Positions 1 through 7,832 of a stretch of DNA of 64,000 bases are shown here, piece by piece. Numbering within the stretch: the first letter of the stretch is position 1; each line of letters opens with the position of its first letter. A model generated the notes under the pieces. That model was given only the letters and a program-made list of their open reading frames with translations, was not told the DNA's origin and ran no database searches. Both the position numbers and the translations under genes were made by a program. Origin of the DNA: Flavobacterium sp. (lineage in GTDB: Bacteria; Bacteroidota; Bacteroidia; Flavobacteriales; Flavobacteriaceae); assembly GCF_027531705.1 (NCBI RefSeq), contig NZ_JAPZSP010000018.1:124001-188000 (forward strand), read 5' to 3'.

Positions 1-99
1 AAACAAGGTGAGTTGGAATACAAACTAAAATTCAATTGTAAACCATGCGAAATGGAAATTTGGGAAAAAGATGCTGAATTTGAAATCGAAGAAGATTAA
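1..99 (+). CDS. 3' end of a small CxxC-containing protein (partial)
   Basis: The window opens inside a plus-strand reading frame of 32 codons that ends in TAA at 97-99. The visible C-terminus carries a CKPC pair (CxxC) followed by a very acidic tail ending EIEED. The CxxC could bind a metal or be redox active, but the rest of the protein lies outside the window and I do not recognise the family. A strong hairpin with a T tract follows 12 bases later, which supports a real gene end. Confidence 0.6.
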   Translation, partial: KQGELEYKLKFNCKPCEMEIWEKDAEFEIEED

Positions 100-110
100 C
101 AAATTGTAAC

Positions 111-152
111 AAAGGATAATGGTTTTAGTCTAACTAACATTATCCTTTTTTT
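111..152 (+). terminator. Rho-independent terminator
   Basis: An 11-bp perfect stem (AAAGGATAATG at 111-121 with CATTATCCTTT at 138-148) runs into a T tract. It lies directly after the partial CxxC gene and before the peptidase gene. Confidence 0.85.
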
Positions 153-182
153 ATAACTTTACCACAACAAACAAAATACATT

Positions 183-2315
183 ATGAACAAAAAAATTATA
201 CTATTCTTTAGTTTATTTATTGCGTTTACTTCTCAAGCGCAATTGAAAAAAATCACTCTAGAAGACGGCGTTTTACAACAAGGAAGAAAATTTGGAGCTG
301 ATAAATTAACTGGTTTTCAATGGATTCCGAACACTAACAAATATGTTTATTACACAGATGCTTGGACCAAAATGATGTCGGCTACAACAACCGATTCAAA
401 AGCTTCTGAATTAGCAACTTTATCCGAAATCAATTCAGCTTTAGGAACTAAATTGAGAAATTTCTCTGGTGTTGAATGGATAGATGCTTCAACTATTTTA
501 GTTTCAGAAAATGGAAAATATTATACTTATTCTTTGACTTCAAAATCGGGAAAAAGTATTCAAGAAACTGCTGAAACTGCCGAAAATCAAACATTTGATA
601 AAGCAAAACAAAACTTAGCATTTACTGAAGGAAACAATTTATTTTTCTTCAATAAAAACAAAGAAAAGATTACTGTAACTAATGAAAGTAACAAAGGAAT
701 TGTTTCGGGACAAACTATTTCTAGAAACGAATTTGGAATTTCAGGTGGAATATTTTGGTCGCCAAAATATTCTTATTTAGCTTTTTACCAAAAAGACGAG
801 ACAGAAGTTGCCGATTATCCATTATTAGACATTAATGAAACACCAGGAAAATTAGTTTCAATAAAATATCCTATGATTGGTCAAAAATCGGAAAAACCTA
901 GAGTTGGAATTTACAATCTTTCAACTGGAAAAACGGTTTTCATTAAACCAAAAAACAATGCTGATGATTATTTAACCAATCTTTCTTGGACGCCAGACGA
1001 AAAATATGTTTTGATTGCCGAATTAAACCGTGGTCAAAATGATATGTGTTTGAATGTTTACGATGCCAATTCGGGAGCATTTGTTAGAACTATTTTAAAC
1101 GAAACTAGCGACAAATGGGTTGAACCAGAACACGATGCCTTTTTTCCAAATGAAAAATCAAACAACTTCGTTTGGCATAGCGAAAAAGATGGTTTTCAAA
1201 ATTTATACTACTACTCTATCGATGGAAAATTGATTAAAAAATTGACAAATAACAAATTTCCAGCAAGAGAAATCATTAGTGCAAATACAGCTGGAACCGA
1301 AATTTATTTTAAAGCAACTGGTGCTAATCCTACCAATATGTTGGTTTACAAAGTTGATTTAAAAGGAAAACAAACCCTGATTACCAAAGACGAAGGCGTT
1401 CATAATGTAGCCATTTCTTCTGATTATAATTGGATTTTTGATGAATTTTCTAATCATTCAACACCTTCAAAATCATTGTTGTATAACAAAAGTTTAAAAG
1501 CTACCACATTGTTAGAAAGCAAAAACAAATACGACGGTTACGAAATGGGAACAGCCGAAATCAAAACAATAAAAGCAGCCGATGGAACAACCGATTTATA
1601 CACAAGATTAATTAAACCAAGCAATTTTGATCCTAACAAAAAATACCCAGTTATGGTGTATGTTTATGGCGGACCACATGCGCAAATGATTACCAATTCC
1701 TATTTGGATGGCGCCAATTTGTGGATGTATTGGATGGCAGAACAAGGTTATTTAGTATTTACAGTTGACAATCGCGGTTCTGACAATCGCGGATTTGCTT
1801 TTGAAAGTGTGATTCATGGAAAATGTGGAACTAACGAAATTGAAGACCAAATAAAAGGTGTAGACTATTTAAAATCATTGCCTTATGTTGATGGAAATCG
1901 TTTAGCTGTCCACGGTTGGAGTTATGGCGGATTCATGACGAGTTCGTTAATGCTTAGAAAACCAGATGCTTTCAAAGTGGGTGTTGCCGGCGGACCAGTG
2001 GTTGACTGGAAATGGTACGAAGTAATGTACGGCGAAAGATATATGGACACGCCAGCTGAAAACCAAAAAGGTTTTGACGAAGCAAGCGTTCTAAATTATG
2101 TAAAAGATTTGAAAGGAAAACTGCTCCTCATTCACGGAACTAGCGATGATGTTGTGGTGGAACAACACAATTTAGCATTGGTTAAAAAATTCGTAGAAGC
2201 TGGCAAACAAGTCGATTTTTTCCCTTACCCAATGCACAAACACAATGTGACTGGAAAAGACAGAGTACACTTGATGACCAAAGTTTTGAACTATATAATT
2301 GATAATAATAAATAG
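183..2315 (+). CDS. Secreted S9 family dipeptidyl peptidase (DPP IV-like)
   Basis: A 710-residue protein with a cleavable signal peptide (about residues 1-20, ending SQAQ), so it acts in the periplasm or at the surface. The N-terminal part (roughly 60-460) fits the DPP IV beta-propeller domain and the C-terminal part (roughly 490-710) the prolyl oligopeptidase alpha/beta-hydrolase. The catalytic triad is visible: Ser580 in GWSYGG, Asp655/656 in HGTSDD, and His687 in HKHNV. The family removes X-Pro or related dipeptides from peptide N-termini. Length is normal for bacterial DPP IV. A near-consensus -7 element TAACTTTA lies at 154-161, about 20 bp before the ATG. The exact substrate preference cannot be read from the sequence. 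Confidence 0.93.
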   Translation: MNKKIILFFSLFIAFTSQAQLKKITLEDGVLQQGRKFGADKLTGFQWIPNTNKYVYYTDAWTKMMSATTTDSKASELATLSEINSALGTKLRNFSGVEWIDASTILVSENGKYYTYSLTSKSGKSIQETAETAENQTFDKAKQNLAFTEGNNLFFFNKNKEKITVTNESNKGIVSGQTISRNEFGISGGIFWSPKYSYLAFYQKDETEVADYPLLDINETPGKLVSIKYPMIGQKSEKPRVGIYNLSTGKTVFIKPKNNADDYLTNLSWTPDEKYVLIAELNRGQNDMCLNVYDANSGAFVRTILNETSDKWVEPEHDAFFPNEKSNNFVWHSEKDGFQNLYYYSIDGKLIKKLTNNKFPAREIISANTAGTEIYFKATGANPTNMLVYKVDLKGKQTLITKDEGVHNVAISSDYNWIFDEFSNHSTPSKSLLYNKSLKATTLLESKNKYDGYEMGTAEIKTIKAADGTTDLYTRLIKPSNFDPNKKYPVMVYVYGGPHAQMITNSYLDGANLWMYWMAEQGYLVFTVDNRGSDNRGFAFESVIHGKCGTNEIEDQIKGVDYLKSLPYVDGNRLAVHGWSYGGFMTSSLMLRKPDAFKVGVAGGPVVDWKWYEVMYGERYMDTPAENQKGFDEASVLNYVKDLKGKLLLIHGTSDDVVVEQHNLALVKKFVEAGKQVDFFPYPMHKHNVTGKDRVHLMTKVLNYIIDNNK

Positions 2316-2323
2316 TTTTTTTA

Positions 2324-2452
2324 GAAGCTAATCCTACTATCCGCTCTATCTTTTCTTTTTTAAAGAAAAAAAGAAAAGGATGCCGCTCCAAACACGAAGT
2401 GTTCACCGAACACCAATAAAAAATAAAAGCCTCAGTGAGGTAATCAGGGCTA
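2324..2452 (-). repeat. Dispersed intergenic element, copy 1
   Basis: Read on the minus strand the block starts TAGCCCTGATTA, carries GGAGCGGCATCC, a T-rich/A-rich hairpin, then AAAAGATAGAGCGGATAG and ends GGATTAGCTTC. The same order of motifs recurs on the plus strand at 37605-37732. It resembles an intergenic repeat I associate with Flavobacteriia, possibly the Rfam Flavo-1 motif; that identity is a guess. It carries no convincing gene. Confidence 0.5.
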
Positions 2453-2457
2453 ATGAA

Positions 2458-2498
2458 CCCCAAATTCCAATACAACTATAGTGGAATTTGGGGTTTTT
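2458..2498 (+). terminator. Rho-independent terminator
   Basis: A 12-bp perfect stem, CCCCAAATTCCA (2458-2469) with TGGAATTTGGGG (2482-2493), followed by TTTTT. It would stop plus-strand transcription coming from the peptidase gene through the repeat block. Confidence 0.85.
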
Positions 2499-2525
2499 AA
2501 TTTAAACTCAATAAACATTTTTACT

Positions 2526-2533
2526 TATATTTG
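2526..2533 (+). promoter_or_regulatory. -7 promoter element TATATTTG
   Basis: An exact match to the Bacteroidetes -7 consensus TAnnTTTG, 40 bp before the orphan gene at 2574. No clear -33 TTTG was seen. Confidence 0.55.
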
Positions 2534-2573
2534 TTATTGACTGACTTGTAAATACTAGAAAATCATATAATTT

Positions 2574-3581
2574 ATGGTTTGTATAAATGAGTTAGCGATA
2601 ATTATAACGAAAATCAAGAATCAAATGCAATCAATAGATTATAATAAAGAAACAAATAAAATTTACTTTTTTGAAAATTGGATTATATCGGTTTTTACAA
2701 TTGATATGAAGTTTATAAATGAAATTAAACTAAATATTAATTTTTCTGGAATCGAAAAAATTACTCATTTCAAATATATAATAGTAAATAATTCATTTGA
2801 AATAATTTGCAGAGATTATCATAATATACAATGTTTTCTCTTTGACATAAATGGTCATAATATTTTACAGAAAACATTATCAAATAATAGAAAAGAAATA
2901 TTGTTGAATTTAAACAATGACAATTTTATTGAAGTTTTTTTTACAGATGAACATCATAGCTATGATGCTAATTGTAAATTTTATAAAGACAATAAAGAAA
3001 TTTTAAGTAGTGATTTACATGATGAGTTGGAAAAAATAGAAAAAGACTGGTATGGATATGAATATATAGAATGTTTAAAAAGCACAAATGTATCAAATCA
3101 ATTTTCTTTTATTACTGTTCATGCTAATTATGGGGTACAAGGTGTAAAAATATATCAAATCAATTCCTTATCAAATTTGGACTTATTATATGATATGGAT
3201 GATTTAGACTTTGATGGAGCTTTCCATAATTTGACTTTTAATTCAAAAGGTGAAAAGTTTATTTTGCTTCTCTATGAAAGAGATAAGAATTTAAATGATT
3301 ACATTTCTATCTGTGAATATTCAATTGATAACAACAAAAAACCGAATATAATATTCAAAACTGATTTTGGATATTGGGAATATAATGAACTTTTCACTCA
3401 TTATTTAACTGATACAGTTCTGTGCATAGTGAGAAATTCCGATATAATATTGTTTGATTTAGTTACTGGAAAGGCTAAGGAAATTTTAAATAGAGACTTG
3501 AATTCTATTTATTTCGTAGATTTCAATATTTTAATTTACCAAATAAACAAAAAAATGATAGTAACTCAATACCAATATTAA
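2574..3581 (+). CDS. Orphan protein of unknown function
   Basis: A 335-residue protein I do not recognise. It has no signal peptide and no obvious membrane segment. It is rich in Asn, Ile, Tyr and Asp, with many short beta-prone stretches (such as IYFFENWIISVF and FILLLYERD) that could form a propeller-like or other all-beta fold; this is inference. It is more AT-rich than its neighbours and sits between two repeat-like intergenic blocks, which fits a recently acquired single gene. The start is uncertain: the ATG at 2574 is used here, but the ATG at 2625 (residue 18, beginning MQSIDY) is equally plausible. Confidence 0.7.
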   Translation: MVCINELAIIITKIKNQMQSIDYNKETNKIYFFENWIISVFTIDMKFINEIKLNINFSGIEKITHFKYIIVNNSFEIICRDYHNIQCFLFDINGHNILQKTLSNNRKEILLNLNNDNFIEVFFTDEHHSYDANCKFYKDNKEILSSDLHDELEKIEKDWYGYEYIECLKSTNVSNQFSFITVHANYGVQGVKIYQINSLSNLDLLYDMDDLDFDGAFHNLTFNSKGEKFILLLYERDKNLNDYISICEYSIDNNKKPNIIFKTDFGYWEYNELFTHYLTDTVLCIVRNSDIILFDLVTGKAKEILNRDLNSIYFVDFNILIYQINKKMIVTQYQY

Positions 3582-3583
3582 CT

Positions 3584-3735
3584 ACCGCTAACAGGTGTTC
3601 GGCAAGATTGCGTATTTTGTGGTAAATTCACGTTTACGTTTCGCAAGAAATATTATCTTTAACAGAAAAAAATCAGTTCCGAAGTTTACAACTGACGAGA
3701 AGCGGCGAAACATTCAAATTTCAGTAGAACTATTA
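3584..3735. repeat. Candidate dispersed repeat after the orphan gene
   Basis: This 150-bp non-coding block is visibly richer in G+C than the gene beside it and contains motifs such as CCGCTAACAGGTGTTCGGCAA and CGGCGAAAC. Similar GCTAACA...GGCAA blocks are, from memory, frequent next to acquired genes in Bacteroidetes. No second copy lies in this window, so the repeat status is inference. Confidence 0.3.
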
Positions 3736-3753
3736 GAAATTATCTAAAATATT

Positions 3754-5016
3754 CTACGTTTTCTGCTTTTTCTTTTTAGCAGCAGGAAATAAAACATTAT
3801 TCAAAATCAAACGAAATCCTGGCGAAGTTGGATGCAAGTCTAAAACAGTTGGCTCATCACCTACTCTATGCTGGTAATCTTCAGGATCATGACCACCAAA
3901 AAAAGTAAAGAACCCTTTTCCTTTTTGACCATGAATATAGCGAGCTTCACCATTCAACTCGTTTTCACCCAAAACCAACACATTCGATTTGATTAATTCT
4001 CTTTCAAAAGCGGTACTTTGTCCCATAAATCCTTTTACCAAAGAAGTATGATTTTGACACAACATACTCGGAATCACATCCCATTTAGCTGAAAAATCCA
4101 TCAAAGTGAAATAATCTTTCTCCATAGGAAGTTTTCTTTTTTCGGTCATATCAATATCTGAAAACTCATAATGTTCGGGTTTTCTATCCAAAATATAATC
4201 CTTGAAAGCAAATGTTCTAGAATAGTCAATTTTGGATTGGTAACTGGCTTCACTTGGATCGCCGTCAAACATAGGTTCGCAAATATCAACACCTTCGGCA
4301 GAAAGCGCAATATCAAAACTATCGGTTGCCGAGCACATGGCAAACATAAAACCGCCACCAATTACAAAATCACGAATTTTTTTGGCAACAGCCAGTTTTT
4401 CCTCTGAAACTTTGGAATAACCAAGTTTTGCTGCTAAAGCTTCTGCATCTCTTTTCTGTTCGATATACCAAGGTGCATTTCTATAAGCACCAAAAAACTT
4501 TCCGTATTGACCAGTAAAATCTTCGTGGTGCAAGTGCAACCAATCGTATAAAAGCAATTGATCCGACAATACTTCTTCGTCATATATTGGCGTGAATGGA
4601 ATTTCGGCATACGTCAAAACCATCGTTACAGCATCATCCCAAGGTTGTTTTCCTTTTGGAGTGTAGACAGCAACTTTTGGTGCTTTTTCTAACACAACTG
4701 TTTCCATATTTTGCGATGGTGACGAAATATCTTCGAGAATTACGTTGGCTTCACTATCAGAAAGTATTTCAAAACTTACACCTCTAATTTGGCATTCTTT
4801 TCTAATTTCGGGTGCATCTGGCAATAAGAAAGAACCACCACGATAGTTCAACAACCAACTGGCTTTGTATTGTTTATCCAAACACCAATACGTAATTCCG
4901 TATGCTTTTAGATGGTTTTTTTGAGAAACATCATCCATAGGCAACAAAATAAAATTTGCCTTTACAGAAAAGGAAATTAGTAAAAGGATTGCTAGTATTG
5001 ATTTTTGAAATGCCAT
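3754..5016 (-). CDS. Secreted conserved protein, GATase-like (often named asparagine synthetase B)
   Basis: A 420-residue protein with a signal peptide (about 1-20) and a Lys-rich C-terminal tail. Close relatives in flavobacteria are commonly annotated as asparagine synthetase B. The sequence does not support that name: there is no N-terminal Cys nucleophile of Ntn glutaminases and no SGGxDS pyrophosphatase loop. A segment near residues 215-235 (GGGFMFAMCSATDS) and the FFTFFGGHDPEDYQH segment near the end suggest a class I glutamine-amidotransferase-like fold, which is inference. It has its own -7 element at 5046-5053. It lies downstream of dnaB on the same strand with a terminator between them. 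Confidence 0.75.
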   Translation of the reverse strand: MAFQKSILAILLLISFSVKANFILLPMDDVSQKNHLKAYGITYWCLDKQYKASWLLNYRGGSFLLPDAPEIRKECQIRGVSFEILSDSEANVILEDISSPSQNMETVVLEKAPKVAVYTPKGKQPWDDAVTMVLTYAEIPFTPIYDEEVLSDQLLLYDWLHLHHEDFTGQYGKFFGAYRNAPWYIEQKRDAEALAAKLGYSKVSEEKLAVAKKIRDFVIGGGFMFAMCSATDSFDIALSAEGVDICEPMFDGDPSEASYQSKIDYSRTFAFKDYILDRKPEHYEFSDIDMTEKRKLPMEKDYFTLMDFSAKWDVIPSMLCQNHTSLVKGFMGQSTAFERELIKSNVLVLGENELNGEARYIHGQKGKGFFTFFGGHDPEDYQHRVGDEPTVLDLHPTSPGFRLILNNVLFPAAKKKKQKT

Positions 5017-5045
5017 TCTATTCTTTTTATTTAAAACGGATGTGT

Positions 5046-5053
5046 CAAAGATA
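5046..5053 (-). promoter_or_regulatory. -7 promoter element TATCTTTG
   Basis: An exact TAnnTTTG on the minus strand, 29 bp upstream of the ATG at 5016. It is placed to drive the GATase-like gene. Confidence 0.6.
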
Positions 5054-5078
5054 CTAGATTTAATGTGAAGAAAAACAT

Positions 5079-5100
5079 AAAAAATCCCGACGAATCGGGA
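5079..5100 (-). terminator. Terminator after dnaB
   Basis: The hairpin TCCCGA-(TTCG)-TCGGGA, read on the minus strand, is followed by a run of T. It lies just after the dnaB stop codon. The plus strand also has a weaker T-rich tract after it. Confidence 0.75.
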
Positions 5101-5111
5101 AATTTATTTTT

Positions 5112-7691
5112 TTAAAACGGAACATCACTATCTTCATCGTTACTATTCAAATTGCTTCCGAAAGCTTCATTGGCAGAAGGAAGATTTTTAGTAATAAAAG
5201 GATTGTCGTCTTGTCCTAAATTCATTGTAGATGGCAAGTAGTCATCACCGCTATATTCGTCAAGATTATCGAATTTACCTAAGTTTCCAATAAACTTCAA
5301 TCGGATATTTTCTAGTGAACCATTACGGTGTTTTGCGATGATAAATTCGGCTTGACCTTGCGTTGGTGATTGTTCTTCGTCATCCCATTCATCAATTTTA
5401 TAATATTCTGGACGGTAAATAAATGAAACGATATCGGCATCTTGCTCAATCGCACCCGATTCACGTAAGTCTGAAAGTAATGGTCGTTTGCTCGAGCCAC
5501 GTGTTTCAACCGCACGTGATAACTGTGATAATGCAATTACTGGCACACTCAACTCTTTTGCTAAAGCTTTTAAGTTTCGGGAAATTGTTGAGATTTCTTG
5601 TTCACGATTTCCGCCACCTTTTCCGTTGCTTCCGCCAGCTGTCATTAATTGAAGGTAATCGACTACTATCAATTTGATTCCGTATTGCGAAGCCAAACGT
5701 CTTGCTTTTGCTCTTAAATCAAAAATAGAAAGTGATGGTGTATCATCAATATATAAAGGTGCTTTTTCTAAGTTCTTAACTTTGATAGAAAGTTGTTCCC
5801 ATTCGTGTTTTTCAAGTTTTCCAGTTCTTAATTTTTCGGAAGACAAACCAGTTTCAGAGGAAATTAAACGAGTAATCAACTGAACCGAAGACATCTCAAG
5901 CGAGAACAAAGCAACAGGATGTCCAAAATCGATAGCAATATTTCTTGCCATTGAAAGTACAAATGCGGTGTTGTGCGTTACTGTACAATCTTCAAGTAAA
6001 AACAAGCGATTCCCATCTATTTCAAATCCATAATAATCATCAACTTTGTCAAACTCTACTTTGATTCCAGTTACTTTCCAATCAACATTAGAACTCCATT
6101 CTCTTGCTTTTTTTCTTTCAACTTTTGTTGGAATATCGTTTAGGTTTCCAAAAATTCTTATTCTAAAAGCTTCACCTTCAAACCCTGTTGATTTTATAGA
6201 AGTTTTTTTCTTTTTTAAAGAAGTTCTAAAGCCTAATGAATCACAAAGAAATTTAATTTGATTTGCCAACTCTTCATTTTTTTGAACAATCTCAAAACAA
6301 TTAAATTCATTAGTATAATACCCATCCGAATCAATAATTCCTGCTAATAATTGAAGCCTGTTTGCTGATGAGTTCACAAGGTATTTACTCGGAATATGCT
6401 TGTTTTTGAGTAAATTTAAAGTTCTCAATTCCGATTGAATACACGTAGTAAACTCTTCTGAAGTGAATTTATTTCTATTAACAATTGAATAATTTGTTGT
6501 TTTGTTTTCTTGATGGTATTCAACTAGTTCAGATTCTAATTTTTCGGCATATTGATTTAAATACTTAATAATTTCTTCATCAATATTAGTGATTCTTTGT
6601 GAATATGAATGCCCATCACCAAGCCATAATCCTAAGTAATACGGCTCTAAAGGCAATTCTTTTTCTTCAAATTCGACGGCGACTTTATACCCTTTATAAT
6701 TAGACTTGAATTTATCAGATTTTTCTAAATACTCTTTTACAGTAATGTTTAGAACTTCGCCTTTTTTATGTTTTCCTTCATTTCTACTTCTTTTAAGAGA
6801 CAGAATATGGCTTTCATTAACACGGTAAGACATTGCTTTGTTTTGGTGAATCCAAAACATTTTTTCTTGACCTCGAGCTATAGAAAGCACTTTGCGAGAA
6901 GTTGAATCATCACCCATAAGTAATTCTCCTTCAACGACATCTTCAACATTTTTTAAAGAACCATCGTACATCAAAACTTTAGTTCCTTTGCCAAGACATT
7001 TACCCATACCTGGACGAGCAGCAATAATAATCAAATCGGAAGGTTGCCAACCAGAAGTTACTTTATCTAATTTTTCAAAACCTGTTGCCACACCACTTAA
7101 TCCTTCTTTGCTTGCAATTTCTTCAATTCGCTTTTTAGCTTGAATTACTAAACTTTGTGCTGTTTCAGAACTTCGTTTAATATTTCCTTGCGTAACTTCA
7201 TATAATTTAGATTCGGCTTTATCCAATAAATCAAATACATCGGTAGTTTCATCATACGACTCTTCAATAATTTCAGATGAAATTTTGATTAAACTACGTT
7301 GAATATATTTTTGAAGAATAATTCGAGAGTGAAATTCGATATGCGCCGAAGACGATATTTTTTGCGTAAGCTGAATTAAATAAAAATCGCCACCAGCCAA
7401 ATCAAGTTTTGCATTTTTTTTAAGTTGAGCCGAAACGGTTAATAAGTCGATTGGTTGCGTATCGGTAAATAACTGAACAATTGCTTCAAAAATATGTTTG
7501 TGAGCTTCTTTGTAAAATGCATCTGGTTGCAAAATATCAATCACCTCATCTACCCCTTTTTTATCAATCATCATAGCACCCAAAACAGCTTCCTCAAGAT
7601 CTAATGCTTGTGGTGGTAATTTTCCTTTTTCTAGGTTGATAATTGTAGTTTTATCTACTTTAATTGGGTTGATATTTTTAAAACTTTCCAT
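5112..7691 (-). CDS. dnaB: Replicative DNA helicase DnaB with an internal intein
   Basis: An 859-residue precursor. The host DnaB sequence (about 516 residues after splicing) has the N-terminal domain that docks primase, and the RecA-like C-terminal domain with Walker A (ARPGMGK/T), the DYLQLM Walker B region and the SQLSRAVETR helicase motif. A 343-residue intein (residues 232-574) interrupts Walker A between Lys and Thr. DnaB unwinds DNA at the fork as a hexamer. I chose ATG at 7691 (MESFKN, the usual flavobacterial N-terminus). A TTG six codons upstream at 7709 is in frame, but it lies upstream of a possible -7 element at 7696-7703. accA lies upstream on the same strand, with a terminator between. 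Confidence 0.95.
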   Translation of the reverse strand: MESFKNINPIKVDKTTIINLEKGKLPPQALDLEEAVLGAMMIDKKGVDEVIDILQPDAFYKEAHKHIFEAIVQLFTDTQPIDLLTVSAQLKKNAKLDLAGGDFYLIQLTQKISSSAHIEFHSRIILQKYIQRSLIKISSEIIEESYDETTDVFDLLDKAESKLYEVTQGNIKRSSETAQSLVIQAKKRIEEIASKEGLSGVATGFEKLDKVTSGWQPSDLIIIAARPGMGKCLGKGTKVLMYDGSLKNVEDVVEGELLMGDDSTSRKVLSIARGQEKMFWIHQNKAMSYRVNESHILSLKRSRNEGKHKKGEVLNITVKEYLEKSDKFKSNYKGYKVAVEFEEKELPLEPYYLGLWLGDGHSYSQRITNIDEEIIKYLNQYAEKLESELVEYHQENKTTNYSIVNRNKFTSEEFTTCIQSELRTLNLLKNKHIPSKYLVNSSANRLQLLAGIIDSDGYYTNEFNCFEIVQKNEELANQIKFLCDSLGFRTSLKKKKTSIKSTGFEGEAFRIRIFGNLNDIPTKVERKKAREWSSNVDWKVTGIKVEFDKVDDYYGFEIDGNRLFLLEDCTVTHNTAFVLSMARNIAIDFGHPVALFSLEMSSVQLITRLISSETGLSSEKLRTGKLEKHEWEQLSIKVKNLEKAPLYIDDTPSLSIFDLRAKARRLASQYGIKLIVVDYLQLMTAGGSNGKGGGNREQEISTISRNLKALAKELSVPVIALSQLSRAVETRGSSKRPLLSDLRESGAIEQDADIVSFIYRPEYYKIDEWDDEEQSPTQGQAEFIIAKHRNGSLENIRLKFIGNLGKFDNLDEYSGDDYLPSTMNLGQDDNPFITKNLPSANEAFGSNLNSNDEDSDVPF
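5970..6998 (-). other. DnaB intein with LAGLIDADG homing endonuclease
   Basis: The insert begins with Cys (CLGKGTKVLMYDG, block A) and ends HN before the extein Thr (CTVTHN, block G), as in class 1 inteins. Block B is present in altered form (VNESHILSL). Two LAGLIDADG-type motifs are visible, LGLWLGDGH and LLAGIIDSDG, with acidic residues at the expected positions, so the endonuclease may be active. The insertion point is inside the P-loop (GMGK/T), a known DnaB intein site. The insert is exactly 1029 bp and in frame. Splicing must succeed for a working helicase. Confidence 0.95.
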
Positions 7692-7695
7692 GTTG

Positions 7696-7703
7696 CTAAA
7701 GTA
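7696..7703 (-). promoter_or_regulatory. Possible -7 element TACTTTAG for dnaB
   Basis: One mismatch to TAnnTTTG, ending 4 nt (CAAC) before the dnaB ATG. This is the same spacing and the same 4-nt sequence as at the glycosyltransferase gene (44120-44127). If real, the dnaB mRNA would start at or next to the ATG. Confidence 0.4.
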
Positions 7704-7742
7704 GTTCAAAAAATGAAAAAAATGAAAATGACTTGTGAGAAA

Positions 7743-7771
7743 AACATGTTAATAAAAACTTAAAACATGTT
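7743..7771. promoter_or_regulatory. Paired AACATGTT palindromes upstream of dnaB
   Basis: AACATGTT occurs at 7743-7750 and 7764-7771, each followed by AA. The start-to-start distance is 21 bp, two helical turns. Both are within 80 bp upstream of dnaB. They are candidate operator half-sites for an unknown regulator. Confidence 0.4.
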
Positions 7772-7780
7772 AACAAGACA

Positions 7781-7811
7781 AAAAAAATCCGAAGCGATAA
7801 GGCTTCGGATT
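7781..7811 (-). terminator. Terminator after accA
   Basis: A 10-bp stem (AATCCGAAGC at 7786-7795 with GCTTCGGATT at 7802-7811), read on the minus strand, ends in a T run. It lies 22 bp past the accA stop codon. Confidence 0.85.
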
Positions 7812-7832
7812 AAGTATCTCAATTATAAGATT

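Noticed and set aside
2182-2475. Minus-strand reading frame of 97 codons
   Set aside because: It overlaps the 3' end of the S9 peptidase and the dispersed element; composition is not protein-like and it has no family resemblance.
5970-6998. Stand-alone homing endonuclease gene or insertion element in dnaB
   Set aside because: The frame is continuous with dnaB on both sides and splice-junction residues are present, so it is an intein, not a separate gene.
7710-7780. Replication origin near dnaB
   Set aside because: No cluster of DnaA boxes (TTATNCACA) or dnaA gene was seen; the AACATGTT pair alone is not enough.
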